A stretch of 64,000 nt of DNA from Actinomycetales bacterium UBA1383 (GTDB taxonomy: Bacteria; Actinomycetota; Actinomycetes; Actinomycetales; Actinomycetaceae): contig DBQX01000083.1 of assembly GCA_002305415.1 (NCBI GenBank), positions 22,957 through 86,956 of the forward strand. The letters run 5' to 3'. The notes under the pieces are model-generated. The model was given only the letters and a program-made list of their open reading frames with translations, did no database searches and was not told where the DNA came from. The translations under genes were made by a program, and so were the position numbers. Each line of letters opens with the position of its first letter. The stretch's first letter is position 1. Positions 34,346-43,147 of the stretch are shown here, one piece after another.

Positions 34346-35986
34346 TCAGCCCCGCTTCGCGCGGACGATCTGCTCCCGGCTCTCGACGACCTCGTGTTCC
34401 TCCGGTGGCAACTCGGCGACGCCCTCCAGGGGCTTCCCGGAACTGCTCATGAAGCCGCGGCGGAACTCCTCGACCGCTCGCCTGAGCTCGTCCTCCGTCT
34501 CCTTGCCCAGCAGTCCGGTCTCGTTGATCGTGCTGATCACCGAGGTGTTGCGCCGGAGGTGGTCGATCAGTCCGTGCTCGAACACCGACACCTCGTCGAG
34601 TTCCAGGTCATCCAGGTAGCCGTTCGTCCCCGCCCAGATGACCGCGACCTGCGAGCCGACGTCGTACGGCGTGTACTGGGGTTGCCGCAGCAGGCGCATG
34701 AGGCGGGAGCCGCGCGTCAGCTGCTGGCGGGTGGTGGCGTCGAGGTCGGAGGCGAACATCGCGAAGGCCTCCATCGAACGGTACTGGGCGAGCGTGATCT
34801 TCAGCGTGCCCGCGACCTGCTTCATCGCCTTGACCTGGGCCGCGCCACCCACACGGGACACCGATATGCCGACGTCGACGGCGGGCCGCTGGTTGGCGTT
34901 GAAGAGGTCGGACTGGAGGAAGATCTGCCCGTCGGTGATGGAGATGACGTTCGTCGGGATGTAGGCCGAGACGTCGTTGGCCTTGGTCTCGATCATGGGC
35001 AGGCCGGTCATCGATCCGGCCCCGAGCTCGTCCGACAACTTGGCGCAACGCTCCAGCAGCCGGGAGTGGAGGTAGAAGACGTCGCCGGGGTACGCCTCGC
35101 GGCCCGGAGGCCGCCGCAGCAGCAGGGAGACGGCCCGGTAGGCCTCGGCCTGCTTCGAGAGGTCGTCGAAGACGATGAGGACGTGCTTGCCCTCGTACAT
35201 CCAGTGCTGGCCGATCGCCGAGCCGGTGTAGGGGGCCAGGTACTTGTAACCCGCGGGGTCGGAGGCCGGAGCCGCGATGATGGTGGTGTAGGGGAGGGCC
35301 CCTCCCTCCTCGATCGCCCCACGGACCGCCGCGATCGTGGAGCCCTTCTGGCCGATCGCGACGTAGATGCACCGCACCTGCTTCGTGGGGTCGCCGCTCT
35401 CCCAGTTGGCCTTCTGGTTGAGGATCGTGTCGATGGCGATCGCCGTCTTGCCCGTCTGCCGGTCCCCGATGATGAGCTGGCGCTGGCCGCGGCCGATCGG
35501 GATCATCGAGTCGATCGCCTTGAGGCCGGTCTGCAGCGGCTCGTGGACCGATTTGCGCATCATGACGCCCGGCGCCTGCAGTTCGAGCGCACGCCGCCCC
35601 TCGAGTGGTTCGATCGCCCCGAGTCCGTCGATGGCGTTCCCCAGCGGGTCGACCACGCGTCCCAGGTAGCCGTCACCGACGGCGACCGAGAGCACCTCGC
35701 CGGTGCGGCGCACCTCCTGCCCCTCCTCGATCCCGGTGAACTCGCCGAGGACGATGGCACCGATCTCACGGACGTCGAGGTTCATGGCGAGTCCCTGAGT
35801 GCCGTCGGCGAACTGCAGCAGTTCGTTCGCCATCGTGCCCGGAAGGCCCTCGATGTGGACGACGCCGTCGGCCGCCAGCGTCACACGACCCACCTCCTCC
35901 GTCACCGCCTCTGTCGGCTTGTAGGAGCGCACGAAGCTGTCCAGCGCAGCGCGGATGCTCTCGGGCCTGATCGTGAGTTCGGTCAT
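34346..35986 (-). CDS. atpA: ATP synthase alpha subunit
   Basis: Alpha is the non-catalytic nucleotide-binding subunit. The 546-residue protein has the P-loop LIIGDRQTGKTAIAIDT, the alpha-type GGALPYTTIIAAPASDPAGY segment, and the arginine-finger region ISVSRVGGAAQVKAMK. The actinobacterial C-terminal extension, rich in Glu, is present (VESREQIVRAKRG). ATG 35986 follows AAGAAGGAACGGCG. It sits 44 nt downstream of atpH. Confidence 0.97.
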   Translation of the reverse strand: MTELTIRPESIRAALDSFVRSYKPTEAVTEEVGRVTLAADGVVHIEGLPGTMANELLQFADGTQGLAMNLDVREIGAIVLGEFTGIEEGQEVRRTGEVLSVAVGDGYLGRVVDPLGNAIDGLGAIEPLEGRRALELQAPGVMMRKSVHEPLQTGLKAIDSMIPIGRGQRQLIIGDRQTGKTAIAIDTILNQKANWESGDPTKQVRCIYVAIGQKGSTIAAVRGAIEEGGALPYTTIIAAPASDPAGYKYLAPYTGSAIGQHWMYEGKHVLIVFDDLSKQAEAYRAVSLLLRRPPGREAYPGDVFYLHSRLLERCAKLSDELGAGSMTGLPMIETKANDVSAYIPTNVISITDGQIFLQSDLFNANQRPAVDVGISVSRVGGAAQVKAMKQVAGTLKITLAQYRSMEAFAMFASDLDATTRQQLTRGSRLMRLLRQPQYTPYDVGSQVAVIWAGTNGYLDDLELDEVSVFEHGLIDHLRRNTSVISTINETGLLGKETEDELRRAVEEFRRGFMSSSGKPLEGVAELPPEEHEVVESREQIVRAKRG

Positions 35987-36030
35987 CGCCGTTCCTTCTT
36001 CTCGACCGCTGGGGGTCTTTGTCTCATGTG

Positions 36031-36858
36031 TCAGCCGGCGACCTGGCGCCGAACGTTCTCTAGCTGCTTTGCGACGGTTCGGTCGACGAGGTCGTCTCCG
36101 ATGTGGACACGCACGCCTCCGACGACCTCCGGGTCGACGGCCACGTTGATGTGGACGTCCCTGTCGTACTGCCGGGACAGGATGCCACGGAGCCGTTCGA
36201 TCTGCTGGTCCGACAGCGGGACAGCAGTCGTCACCACCGCGATGAGTCGGTTGCGCCGTTCTGCGGCCAGTTCAGCGATCCGCAGCACGGCCGAGGTCAG
36301 CGACGGGTGCCGTGGTGAGGTGATCAGCCTGCGCAGGATCTCCATCGTCGTCGGGAGGAGGTAGCCGCCGAAGACGTCGTCGAGGAGCTGGAGGCGGCGC
36401 TCGGCTGAGTCGTCCCGCCCCTGGAGTTCGTTGCGGAGCCGGCGCTCGTGTCCCAACAGCCGGAAAACCTGGAACAGCTCGTCGGCGACGCGCTCGATCT
36501 CTCCCCGCCGCTCGGCGCGTGCCACCGCGGTGACGCCGTGGATCCGCTCGAGGGCCCGCGTGAGGTCCCCCTCCTGTGACCAGCGCGACCGGACCATGCC
36601 CGCCACGAGGTCCACGACGTCAGGGTGGAAGGCCTCCTGCAGCACGTCCGTCACCAGCGCGGCCTTGTCCTCACCGCTCCGGGACGGATCAGTCAGGGCA
36701 CGCCGCAAAGGGGGGAAGCCGTCGATCAGGTCGACCGCCCTCGTCAGGTCGATCCGCAGGACATCGAGTTCGTCCGACGTCTCGAGGACCGCGTTCCACC
36801 GGTCCATCGCGGCAGCGACGGCCACCTCGCTGGCGGCCCGGAAGGGAGGCGGACGCAT
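36031..36858 (-). CDS. atpH: ATP synthase delta subunit (atpH)
   Basis: Delta joins F1 to the peripheral stalk. The 275-residue protein is longer than the 180-residue E. coli form, as usual in actinobacteria, because the N-terminal half is extended. The conserved C-terminal segment VDPEVVGGVRVHIGDDLVDRTVAKQL is intact. ATG 36858 overlaps the atpF stop by one base (TGATG); GTG 36861 would give a 4-nt overlap and is an equal alternative. It is not fused to a b-type subunit as it is in Mycobacterium. Confidence 0.94.
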   Translation of the reverse strand: MRPPPFRAASEVAVAAAMDRWNAVLETSDELDVLRIDLTRAVDLIDGFPPLRRALTDPSRSGEDKAALVTDVLQEAFHPDVVDLVAGMVRSRWSQEGDLTRALERIHGVTAVARAERRGEIERVADELFQVFRLLGHERRLRNELQGRDDSAERRLQLLDDVFGGYLLPTTMEILRRLITSPRHPSLTSAVLRIAELAAERRNRLIAVVTTAVPLSDQQIERLRGILSRQYDRDVHINVAVDPEVVGGVRVHIGDDLVDRTVAKQLENVRRQVAG

Positions 36859-37397
36859 CACGACTCCTTGGCGCGGACCGCGGCGGAGGCCTCCAGCTCG
36901 GTCAGGAACCGGTCGATCACGCGGGACTGGAGCTCGGAATCCCGCAGCGACTCACCGACGATCCGTTCGGCGAGGTCGGTGGCGAGACGCCCGACGTCGG
37001 TGCGGAGGGACACCTCCGCGGCCAGCCGCTGCGCGTCGATCGCCCGTCTCGCGTTCTCGGCGATCTCCTCCGCCTCGGCGGTTGCCTTCTGCCGGGCCTC
37101 GACGAGTATCTGGCGCGCCTCCTCGGTGGCAGCCGCCCGGATTCTCGCCGCCTCCGCACGCGCCTCCGCACGCTCGGCCTCGAGGCTCGCGCGCAACTGT
37201 GCCGCTTCCTCGCGCGCCAGCTCGCCTGCCTTCAGACCACCCTCGATCTTCGCCGCACGCTCGTCGAGCATGGCCGTGAACGCCGGAAGGACCTTCCTGC
37301 CCAGCACGAACGCGATCACGGCGAGCGCGACCGCCGACCAGAAGATGTCGTAGCCGGCAGGGAGCAGGATGTTGCCGGATGCTGCAGCCGGAGCCAC
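36858..37397 (-). CDS. atpF: ATP synthase b subunit
   Basis: Subunit b forms the peripheral stalk. The 179-residue protein has one N-terminal membrane helix (IFWSAVALAVIAFVLGRKVLP, about 18-38). A long amphipathic helix rich in Ala, Glu and Arg (GLKAGELAREEAAQLRASLEAERAEARAEAARI) follows, as expected. GTG 37397 lies 8 nt after the atpE stop. Only one b-type gene is present in this operon. Confidence 0.95.
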   Translation of the reverse strand: MAPAAASGNILLPAGYDIFWSAVALAVIAFVLGRKVLPAFTAMLDERAAKIEGGLKAGELAREEAAQLRASLEAERAEARAEAARIRAAATEEARQILVEARQKATAEAEEIAENARRAIDAQRLAAEVSLRTDVGRLATDLAERIVGESLRDSELQSRVIDRFLTELEASAAVRAKES

Positions 37398-37405
37398 GGC
37401 GAACC

Positions 37406-37618
37406 CTAGAAGAGGAAGCCGGTGGCCAGGCCGATGAGGCCGAGAGCCTCGACCAGCGCCATGCCGATGAACATGTTGATGCGCAGCGGGCCGGCCATCT
37501 CGGGCTGCCGTGCGGTCGCCTCCTGGGTCTTGCCCACCAGGATTCCGAGTCCGAGACCGGGGCCGAGAGTCGCGAGGCCGTAGCCGATCGTCGCGATGTT
37601 ACCGGTGATACCTTCCAT
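37406..37618 (-). CDS. atpE: ATP synthase c subunit
   Basis: The 70-residue c subunit makes the membrane rotor ring. It has two hydrophobic helices joined by the polar loop ARQPEMAG, with the ion-binding Glu at 57 in GMALVEALGL. The residues around Glu57 are hydrophobic, in keeping with proton rather than sodium coupling. ATG 37618 follows GGAAGG at 8 nt (reading GGAAACCACCTC before it). It is short enough to be hidden inside a longer open frame. Confidence 0.97.
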   Translation of the reverse strand: MEGITGNIATIGYGLATLGPGLGLGILVGKTQEATARQPEMAGPLRINMFIGMALVEALGLIGLATGFLF

Positions 37619-37692
37619 GAGGTGGTTTCCTTCCGTGTTGTCGGTCCCGGTGGCCCGGTCCCCTGATTTCCCCGTCCTGGAACGGGAAGTCC

Positions 37693-38517
37693 CTAGTGGC
37701 TCTCGACCGAGAGCGAGATGTACACCGCCGTGAGCAGCGCGAAGATGTAGGCCTGCAGCAGCGCGATGAAGATCTCGAGTCCGTAGAACGCGATGGACGC
37801 TCCCCACGTCAGCAGTCCCAGCGGCTTAAGCGCGAGGGAGGCCTCGAGGAAGAGGGCGTTGGTGGCCGCGAACGCCAGCACGAGGATGAAGTGCCCGCTC
37901 ATCATGTTGGCGAGGAGACGGATCGTGAGGGTGAGCGGACGGAGGATGAAGGTCGAGAACAGCTCGATCGGGGCGAGGATGATGTAGAGCGGCCACGGCA
38001 CCCCCGGCGGGAAGATCTGGTCCCGGAAGAAGTGCCATCCCCCGTGCGTCCGGATCCCGGCCACGATGAACGCCACCCACGCGACGATCGCGACGACGAA
38101 CGGGAAGCCCACCACGGACGATCCCGCGATGTTGAGGCCGGGGATCACGCCGGTGATGTTCATCGCGAGGACCGAGAAGAAGATGATCGTCAGCAGCGGC
38201 ACCCACCTCCTGCCGCGCTCCTTCCCGAGCACCTCCTCCGCGATGTTCACCCGGACGAAGTCGAGGGCCATCTCCGCGATGCTCTGCCCGCGCCCGGGGA
38301 CGAGCCGGAGGTTCCGCGAGGCGAGGAGGAACAGCGTGACGAGCGCCGCGGTGGCGATCAGGCGCACCATCATGATGCGGTTGAACTCGAAGATCGTGCC
38401 CTCGAACAGGATCGCCGGAGGGAAGAAGTCGTCGATGGTGGGCCCGTGGAAGCCCCCTTCGCCCTCCGCCATCGGCAGGATCGCTCGGCTCAGCGCGGCT
38501 GTGGCGACTTCAAGCAC
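37693..38517 (-). CDS. atpB: ATP synthase a subunit
   Basis: Subunit a provides the proton half-channels. The 274-residue protein has five to six membrane helices and the essential arginine in LRPLTLTIRLLANMMSGHF. The FFPPAILFEGTIFEFNRIMMVRL N-terminal segment is typical of actinobacterial AtpB. I start at GTG 38517 because GGGGG lies 5 nt upstream; ATG 38472 would remove 15 residues and has no ribosome-binding site. It is the first structural gene of the atp operon, following the AtpI-like gene. Confidence 0.93.
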   Translation of the reverse strand: MLEVATAALSRAILPMAEGEGGFHGPTIDDFFPPAILFEGTIFEFNRIMMVRLIATAALVTLFLLASRNLRLVPGRGQSIAEMALDFVRVNIAEEVLGKERGRRWVPLLTIIFFSVLAMNITGVIPGLNIAGSSVVGFPFVVAIVAWVAFIVAGIRTHGGWHFFRDQIFPPGVPWPLYIILAPIELFSTFILRPLTLTIRLLANMMSGHFILVLAFAATNALFLEASLALKPLGLLTWGASIAFYGLEIFIALLQAYIFALLTAVYISLSVESH

Positions 38518-38541
38518 AGGACCCCCGGATCTCCCGAACGA

Positions 38542-38578
38542 ACCCACGACACAGTGGGTGATGGACAGTCCGAGCCTA
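38542..38578 (-). promoter_or_regulatory. Candidate atp operon promoter and leader hairpin
   Basis: On the minus strand TAGGCT (38578-38573) is a TANNNT -10 candidate 55 nt before atpB. A short inverted repeat ACCCAC-N6-GTGGGT (38559-38542) lies in the leader between it and the ribosome-binding site. No convincing -35 was found. Confidence 0.35.
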
Positions 38579-38638
38579 GCCGATACGACGTGTCGCCGTT
38601 CACACCTTGCGCGAGTTGAGGGCGGAGGAACCCACAGG

Positions 38639-39064
38639 TCAGGCTGGCCCGCCGGGCTCGACGACCGGGATCCGGGCGATGGCGGCGGCGCGCATCTCGA
38701 TCGCCGTGGACGCGACGATGGCCACCGCGAGGACGACGAAGAAGGTGCCCCGGTGGTAGAAGTCCGCCCCGCGGACGGCGAGCAGGACGCCGAACAGCAC
38801 GAGCACCTTGACAAGCCACCCCCCGACGAAGGCGGCGGAGGCGATGGCGAGCGGCTTGTCCGCCGTCGCGAGCATGAGGGCCCCGGTGGTCAGCGTGAAG
38901 AACGCGGCGATTCCCACCGCCATCAGCGCGCCCCACATCCCGGGCCGGCCCGCCACGAACCATCCCGCCGGCACCGAGAACGCCAGCAGTGCGGCGAGCA
39001 TGATGAGGAGGTGCCGGAGGATCGTCCGGAACATCGTGCGGGTCGCGGCGTCGGTCTCGTTCAC
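38639..39064 (-). CDS. AtpI-like membrane protein
   Basis: The 141-residue protein has four predicted membrane helices (about 16-36, 44-64, 77-97 and 107-125) and lies directly upstream of atpB, where actinobacteria keep an AtpI-like gene. AtpI is thought to help assemble the c ring. Sequence similarity to AtpI cannot be judged by eye, so the name rests on topology and position. ATG 39064 overlaps the wecA stop by 4 nt. Confidence 0.78.
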   Translation of the reverse strand: MNETDAATRTMFRTILRHLLIMLAALLAFSVPAGWFVAGRPGMWGALMAVGIAAFFTLTTGALMLATADKPLAIASAAFVGGWLVKVLVLFGVLLAVRGADFYHRGTFFVVLAVAIVASTAIEMRAAAIARIPVVEPGGPA

Positions 39065-40155
39065 CCCTCCACCTTAGGTGCGAGGTGCCGCCGCGTGAGC
39101 AGCAGCACGACGAGGCCCACCCCGAGCGTCCCGGCGGCCACCCACCTGCTCGGGAAGAGGGCGAGTGAGGCGGCGCCGAAGGAGAGGACGGCCGTCCACA
39201 GGTACATGATGAGCACCGCGCCCCGATGGGAGTGACCCAGGTCGAGCAGGCGGTGGTGGAGATGCATCCTGTCGGCGTGGAAGGGCGACTGTCCCGCCCG
39301 CAGCCGCCGCACGACGGCCAGCGCGAGGTCGAGCAGGGGCACCGCGAGCACTGCGAGGGGCAGGAGGATGGGCAGGAACACGGGCACGGCCTGGCCGAGC
39401 GAGATCCGGGTGGGATCGATCTTGCCGGTCACCACGATCGTGGCGGCCGCGATCGTGAGGCCGAGCAGCATCGACCCGGAATCGCCCATGAAGATCCGGG
39501 CGCGGTGGAAGTTGTGGGGCAGGAAGCCGACGCACACGCCCACCAGCGCGGCGAGGATCGCGGTGGCGAGCGAGGAGAAGTTCTCGGGCGAGCTCACCCG
39601 GGTCAGCACGTAGGTGTAGGCGAAGTACGCCGCGCCGCCGATCCCGATCATGCCCGCGGCCAGTCCGTCGAGGCCGTCGACGAAGTTCACCGCGTTGATG
39701 GCGGCCACGACGACGACGACGGTGGCCGTGACGGACAGCCGCGAGGACCCGATGGTCAGGCCGGCGATGGGGAAGGTGACGAGGAGGACGCCGCTCCACG
39801 CGAGGATCAGTCCCGCGAACACCTGACCGCCGAGCTTCGCCCACCAGTCCAGGTCCCAGATGTCGTCCGCCGCGCCGAGGAGGGTCACCCAGACGGCCGC
39901 GAGGAGGAGGCCGGTGGCCTCGCTGGTCTCCCCGAAGACCGGGGCGAGGAACGGGATCCGCGAGGCCATGAGCAACGCGACCACGAGCCCGAGGAGCATC
40001 GCCATCCCGCCGAGCCGCGGAACGGGGATCGTGTGGACGTCCCGGTCGCGCACGGGGGTGATCGCGTGCATCCGGCGCGCGAGGACCCGCGCGACCGGCG
40101 TGCTGATGAACGTGACCGCTGCCGCGACCACCAACACCAGCAGGTAGGTCCTCAC
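39061..40155 (-). CDS. wecA: Undecaprenyl-phosphate sugar-1-phosphate transferase (WecA/MraY family)
   Basis: This 364-residue integral membrane enzyme starts polysaccharide or teichoic acid-like linkage synthesis on undecaprenyl phosphate. It has about ten membrane helices and the family motifs: the Asp-rich ADDIWD, the catalytic NAVNFVDGLDGLAAG, the Mg/nucleotide loop ARIFMGDSGS and HADRMHLHHRLLD. The last motif is the HIHH loop of WecA/TagO-type enzymes rather than MraY. GTG 40155 overlaps the tsaC stop by 4 nt. The position between tsaC and atp genes matches rfe/wecA of Mycobacterium. Confidence 0.92.
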   Translation of the reverse strand: MRTYLLVLVVAAAVTFISTPVARVLARRMHAITPVRDRDVHTIPVPRLGGMAMLLGLVVALLMASRIPFLAPVFGETSEATGLLLAAVWVTLLGAADDIWDLDWWAKLGGQVFAGLILAWSGVLLVTFPIAGLTIGSSRLSVTATVVVVVAAINAVNFVDGLDGLAAGMIGIGGAAYFAYTYVLTRVSSPENFSSLATAILAALVGVCVGFLPHNFHRARIFMGDSGSMLLGLTIAAATIVVTGKIDPTRISLGQAVPVFLPILLPLAVLAVPLLDLALAVVRRLRAGQSPFHADRMHLHHRLLDLGHSHRGAVLIMYLWTAVLSFGAASLALFPSRWVAAGTLGVGLVVLLLTRRHLAPKVEG

Positions 40156-40796
40156 GGGTTCGGCTGCTCCGGTGCGAGCGCCGGGACCACCTCGGCGAGA
40201 CGCCCGCGGTCGAGGACCCCCTCCCGGACGATCCGCAGCTCGCTGCCCGTCGCGTCGACGATGGTCGACGGGACGGGCCCCGCACTCGCTCCGTCGTCGA
40301 GGTAGACGGCGACGTCGGCACCGAAGTACGCCTCGGCGCTCGCGATGTCCTGGGCGGCGGGCTGGCCGGTGAGGTTGGCGCTGGTCACGGCCAGCGGCCC
40401 GAAGCGTTCGAGCAGGGCGAGCGCGCAGGCATTGGCGGGCATCCGCAGCGCGACCGTGCCGGCGGTCTCGCCCAGGTCCCAGGCGAGCGAGGGTTGCGCG
40501 CGCAGGATGACGGTGAGGGCGCCGGGCCAGAACGCCTCGACGAGCGCGCGCGCCTGCGGACTGACGTCGACGGCGAGCGCGTTGACCATCCCCGGATTCG
40601 CCACGAGGACGGGCGGCGGCATCTGCCGGCCGCGCCCCTTGGCCTCCAGCAGCCGGCCGACGGCGGTGGGCGAGAAGGCGTCGGCCCCGATCCCGTAGAC
40701 CGTGTCGGTCGGGAGCACCACGAGCCCACCCTTCTCCAGGGCACGGACGGCGGCGTCGAGGGCGCGCGCGGGGTCTTCGCTGTACGAGACGATCAC
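40152..40796 (-). CDS. tsaC: Threonylcarbamoyl-AMP synthase (YrdC/Sua5 family)
   Basis: The enzyme makes threonylcarbamoyl-AMP for t6A37 in tRNAs reading ANN codons. The 214-residue protein has LVVLPTDTVYGIGADAF, the substrate loop EAKGRGRQMPPPVLV, GTVALRMPAN, TSANLTGQPAAQD and the PSTIVDATG motif. It is the short form without a Sua5 C-terminal domain. The ATG overlaps the prmC stop (ATGA). The gene belongs to the conserved prfA-prmC-tsaC series. Confidence 0.95.
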   Translation of the reverse strand: MIVSYSEDPARALDAAVRALEKGGLVVLPTDTVYGIGADAFSPTAVGRLLEAKGRGRQMPPPVLVANPGMVNALAVDVSPQARALVEAFWPGALTVILRAQPSLAWDLGETAGTVALRMPANACALALLERFGPLAVTSANLTGQPAAQDIASAEAYFGADVAVYLDDGASAGPVPSTIVDATGSELRIVREGVLDRGRLAEVVPALAPEQPNP

Positions 40797-41680
40797 GGGT
40801 GCCAGTCTCCCACCTGGCGGGTCCCGCGGGTGCGAGTGGCACGCACCATGCGATCACGCCCGGTCAGGTCTCTCAGCGTCCGCACGTCGTCGAAGCCGCC
40901 GACCTCCGCGAGCGCGCCGCGGACGGCGGCGCCCTGCACGTCGGCGTGCTCCATCACGAACACCCCACCGTCGCGGAGCAGCCGGCTGGCCGCCCGCATC
41001 ACCTCGCGCGGGACGTCCAGGCCGTCCGGCCCGCCGCCGTAGAGGGCCGCCGGCGGGTCCCAGTCCCGCACCTCGGGGTCGCGCGGCACGCCGTCGGGCG
41101 GCACGTACGGGGGGTTCGCGACGACGACGTCGACCGCCCCCGACAGCTCGGGCAGCGCGTCACCGGCCATGGCGCACACCGTGGTCACCCGCACGCCGGC
41201 CGCGGCCGCATTGCGGGCCGCGAGCTCGAGCGCGGCGGGTGAGATCTCGACCGCCCACACCTGGGCGTCCGGTACCTCGCGGGCGAGCGCGACGGCGATC
41301 GCGCCCGAGCCGGTGCACAGGTCGACCACGCGCACGGCGCCGCCTCCCCGCGCCTCCCGTGCTGCCTCGACGGCGACGCCGCAGACCAGCTCGGTCTCGA
41401 ACCGGGGGATGAACACGCCGGGGGCCGTCGCGATGCGCGTACCCCGGAAGTCCACCTCCCCCAGGATCAGCTGCAGCGGCTCCCGCGCCGCGCGCCGGCC
41501 GACCGCGGCGCGCAGCTCGGCGGCGAACGCGGCGGGCGGCTGGTCGAGCAGCTCCCAGGGGGTGGTGGTGTGGCGGGGCAGCAGGTCGCGGGCCAGCCGG
41601 AGGGCGTCGTCGGGGTCCACGCCGGCCGCGCGGAGAACCTCGCGGGCCTCACGCAGCAGCTGCCACGCGGTGGCGGTCAT
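40793..41680 (-). CDS. prmC: Release factor glutamine methyltransferase PrmC
   Basis: PrmC methylates the GGQ glutamine of release factors. The 295-residue protein has the helical N-terminal domain, the RFETELV motif, the SAM loop VVDLCTGSGAIAVALA and the catalytic VVANPPYVPP. Length is normal. ATG 41680 overlaps the stop of prfA, its substrate gene, by 4 nt (ATGA). The coupled order prfA-prmC is standard. Confidence 0.96.
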   Translation of the reverse strand: MTATAWQLLREAREVLRAAGVDPDDALRLARDLLPRHTTTPWELLDQPPAAFAAELRAAVGRRAAREPLQLILGEVDFRGTRIATAPGVFIPRFETELVCGVAVEAAREARGGGAVRVVDLCTGSGAIAVALAREVPDAQVWAVEISPAALELAARNAAAAGVRVTTVCAMAGDALPELSGAVDVVVANPPYVPPDGVPRDPEVRDWDPPAALYGGGPDGLDVPREVMRAASRLLRDGGVFVMEHADVQGAAVRGALAEVGGFDDVRTLRDLTGRDRMVRATRTRGTRQVGDWHP

Positions 41681-42762
41681 CTCCCGACGTTCTTGAGCCG
41701 CTCCGCCTCGTCGAGCCGGATCGCGGACTCGATGACCGGCCCCAGGGCCCCGGCGAGCACGACGTCCAGGTTGTACGCCTTGAAGCCGGTGCGGTGGTCG
41801 GTGAGGCGGTTCTCGGGGAAGTTGTAGGTGCGGATCCGCTCGGAACGGTCCACCGTGCGGACCTGGGACCTGCGGGCCTCGGCCGCGGCCGCCTCCGCCT
41901 CCTCGCGGCGCATCTGCGCGAGACGGGACCGCAGCACCCGCAGCGCCGCCTCCTTGTTCTGCAGCTGCGACTTCTCGTTCTGCATCGAGACGACGACGCC
42001 GGTCGGCAGGTGCGTGATCCTCACGGCCGAGTCGGTGGTGTTCACGGACTGCCCGCCGGGGCCGGAGGACCGGTAGACGTCGATGCGGAGGTCGGCGTCG
42101 TTGAGCTCCACCTCACCGGCGTCCTCGACCTCCGGCATCACGAGCACGCCAGCGGCGGAGGTGTGGATCCGCCCCTGGGACTCGGTGACCGGGACGCGCT
42201 GGACGCGGTGCACGCCGCCCTCGTACTTCAGGTGCGCCCACACGCCCTCCTCCGGCTCGGGCGTGCCGCGGGAGCGGATGGCCACGGAGACGTCCTTGTA
42301 GCCGCCGAGGTCGGAGAACGTCTCGGAAAGGATCTGGGTGCTCCAGCCCTTCGATTCGGCGTAGCGGAGGTACATGCGCAGGAGGTCCGCGGCGAAGAGC
42401 GCGGACTCCTCCCCGCCCTCGCCGGCCTTGATCTCGAGGATCACGTCCGAGGCGTCGTTGGGGTCCCGCGGGATGAGCACCTCGCGCAGGTGCTCGGCGG
42501 CGGCGGCCTCCGCCTGCTCGAGGGCTGGCAGTTCCGCGGCGAAGTCGCGGTCGTCGACGGCGAGCTCCCGCGCCGCCCCCAGGTCGTCCGCCGCCGCACG
42601 CCAGGCGCGCCAGGCGCTGACCACCCGGCCGAGCGCGGCGTAGCGCCGGCCGATCCGGCGGGCCTGGGCCTGGTCCGAGAGCACCGCGGGGTCGGACATG
42701 AGCGCCTCGAGCTCCGCGTGCTCGGCGAGCAGCGGGGCGACGGCGGCGAAGTCGTCACTCAT
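41677..42762 (-). CDS. prfA: Peptide chain release factor 1
   Basis: RF1 terminates translation at UAA and UAG. The 361-residue protein has the codon-recognition region and the GGQ motif in SSGPGGQSVNTTDSAVRI (near residue 240). The following THLPTGVVVSMQNEKSQ also matches RF1. ATG 42762 follows GGGGAGG at a good distance, so the upstream in-frame extension is dropped. It lies after rpmE and a strong hairpin, and may read through that hairpin or use its own promoter. Confidence 0.96.
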   Translation of the reverse strand: MSDDFAAVAPLLAEHAELEALMSDPAVLSDQAQARRIGRRYAALGRVVSAWRAWRAAADDLGAARELAVDDRDFAAELPALEQAEAAAAEHLREVLIPRDPNDASDVILEIKAGEGGEESALFAADLLRMYLRYAESKGWSTQILSETFSDLGGYKDVSVAIRSRGTPEPEEGVWAHLKYEGGVHRVQRVPVTESQGRIHTSAAGVLVMPEVEDAGEVELNDADLRIDVYRSSGPGGQSVNTTDSAVRITHLPTGVVVSMQNEKSQLQNKEAALRVLRSRLAQMRREEAEAAAAEARRSQVRTVDRSERIRTYNFPENRLTDHRTGFKAYNLDVVLAGALGPVIESAIRLDEAERLKNVGR

Positions 42763-42782
42763 GGTGTCCTCCCCACACAGCA

Positions 42783-42821
42783 GCAGCGCCGGCCGGGGAC
42801 CCACGTCCCCGCCGGCGCTGC
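42783..42821 (-). terminator. Hairpin downstream of rpmE
   Basis: GCAGCGCCGGC with GCCGGCGCTGC, extended inward by GGGGAC/GTCCCC around a CCAC loop, forms a 17-bp stem with one bulged C. It sits 8 nt past the rpmE stop and before prfA. It should lower transcription from rpmE into prfA. Confidence 0.75.
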
Positions 42822-42828
42822 GGCACGG

Positions 42829-43038
42829 CTACTTGCGCTTCCCGTAGCGGGCCTCGAAGCGGGCCACGCGACCACCGGTGTCGAGGATCTTCTGCTTGCC
42901 GGTGTAGAAGGGGTGGCACGCGGAGCACACGTCGGCGTGGATCACGCCACCCTTGGCGGTCGAGCGCGTGCTGAAGGTGTTGCCGCAGGTGCAGGTCACC
43001 TGCGTGAGGTGGTAGTCAGGGTGGATTCCCTGCTTCAT
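42829..43038 (-). CDS. rpmE: Ribosomal protein L31 (zinc-binding type)
   Basis: The 69-residue protein starts MKQGIHPDYH and has the four zinc cysteines at 16, 18, 38 and 41 (CTC and CSAC), marking the zinc-containing form rather than the zinc-free YkgM type. It is therefore not expected to be a Zur-regulated alternative copy. AAGGAG lies 7-8 nt before ATG 43038. A GC hairpin (CGCCCC-GCG-GGGGCG, about 43,070-43,084) in the leader may end rho transcripts. Confidence 0.97.
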   Translation of the reverse strand: MKQGIHPDYHLTQVTCTCGNTFSTRSTAKGGVIHADVCSACHPFYTGKQKILDTGGRVARFEARYGKRK

Positions 43039-43147
43039 GGGGTTCTCCTTGTCTCAGTGGTGCCCCGGGTCGCCCCCGCGGGGCGTGAACCGGAACCGAC
43101 CGTCCATTGTGCCATCGACTGGTGGTCGCGACCAAGGCGGGTGGCCG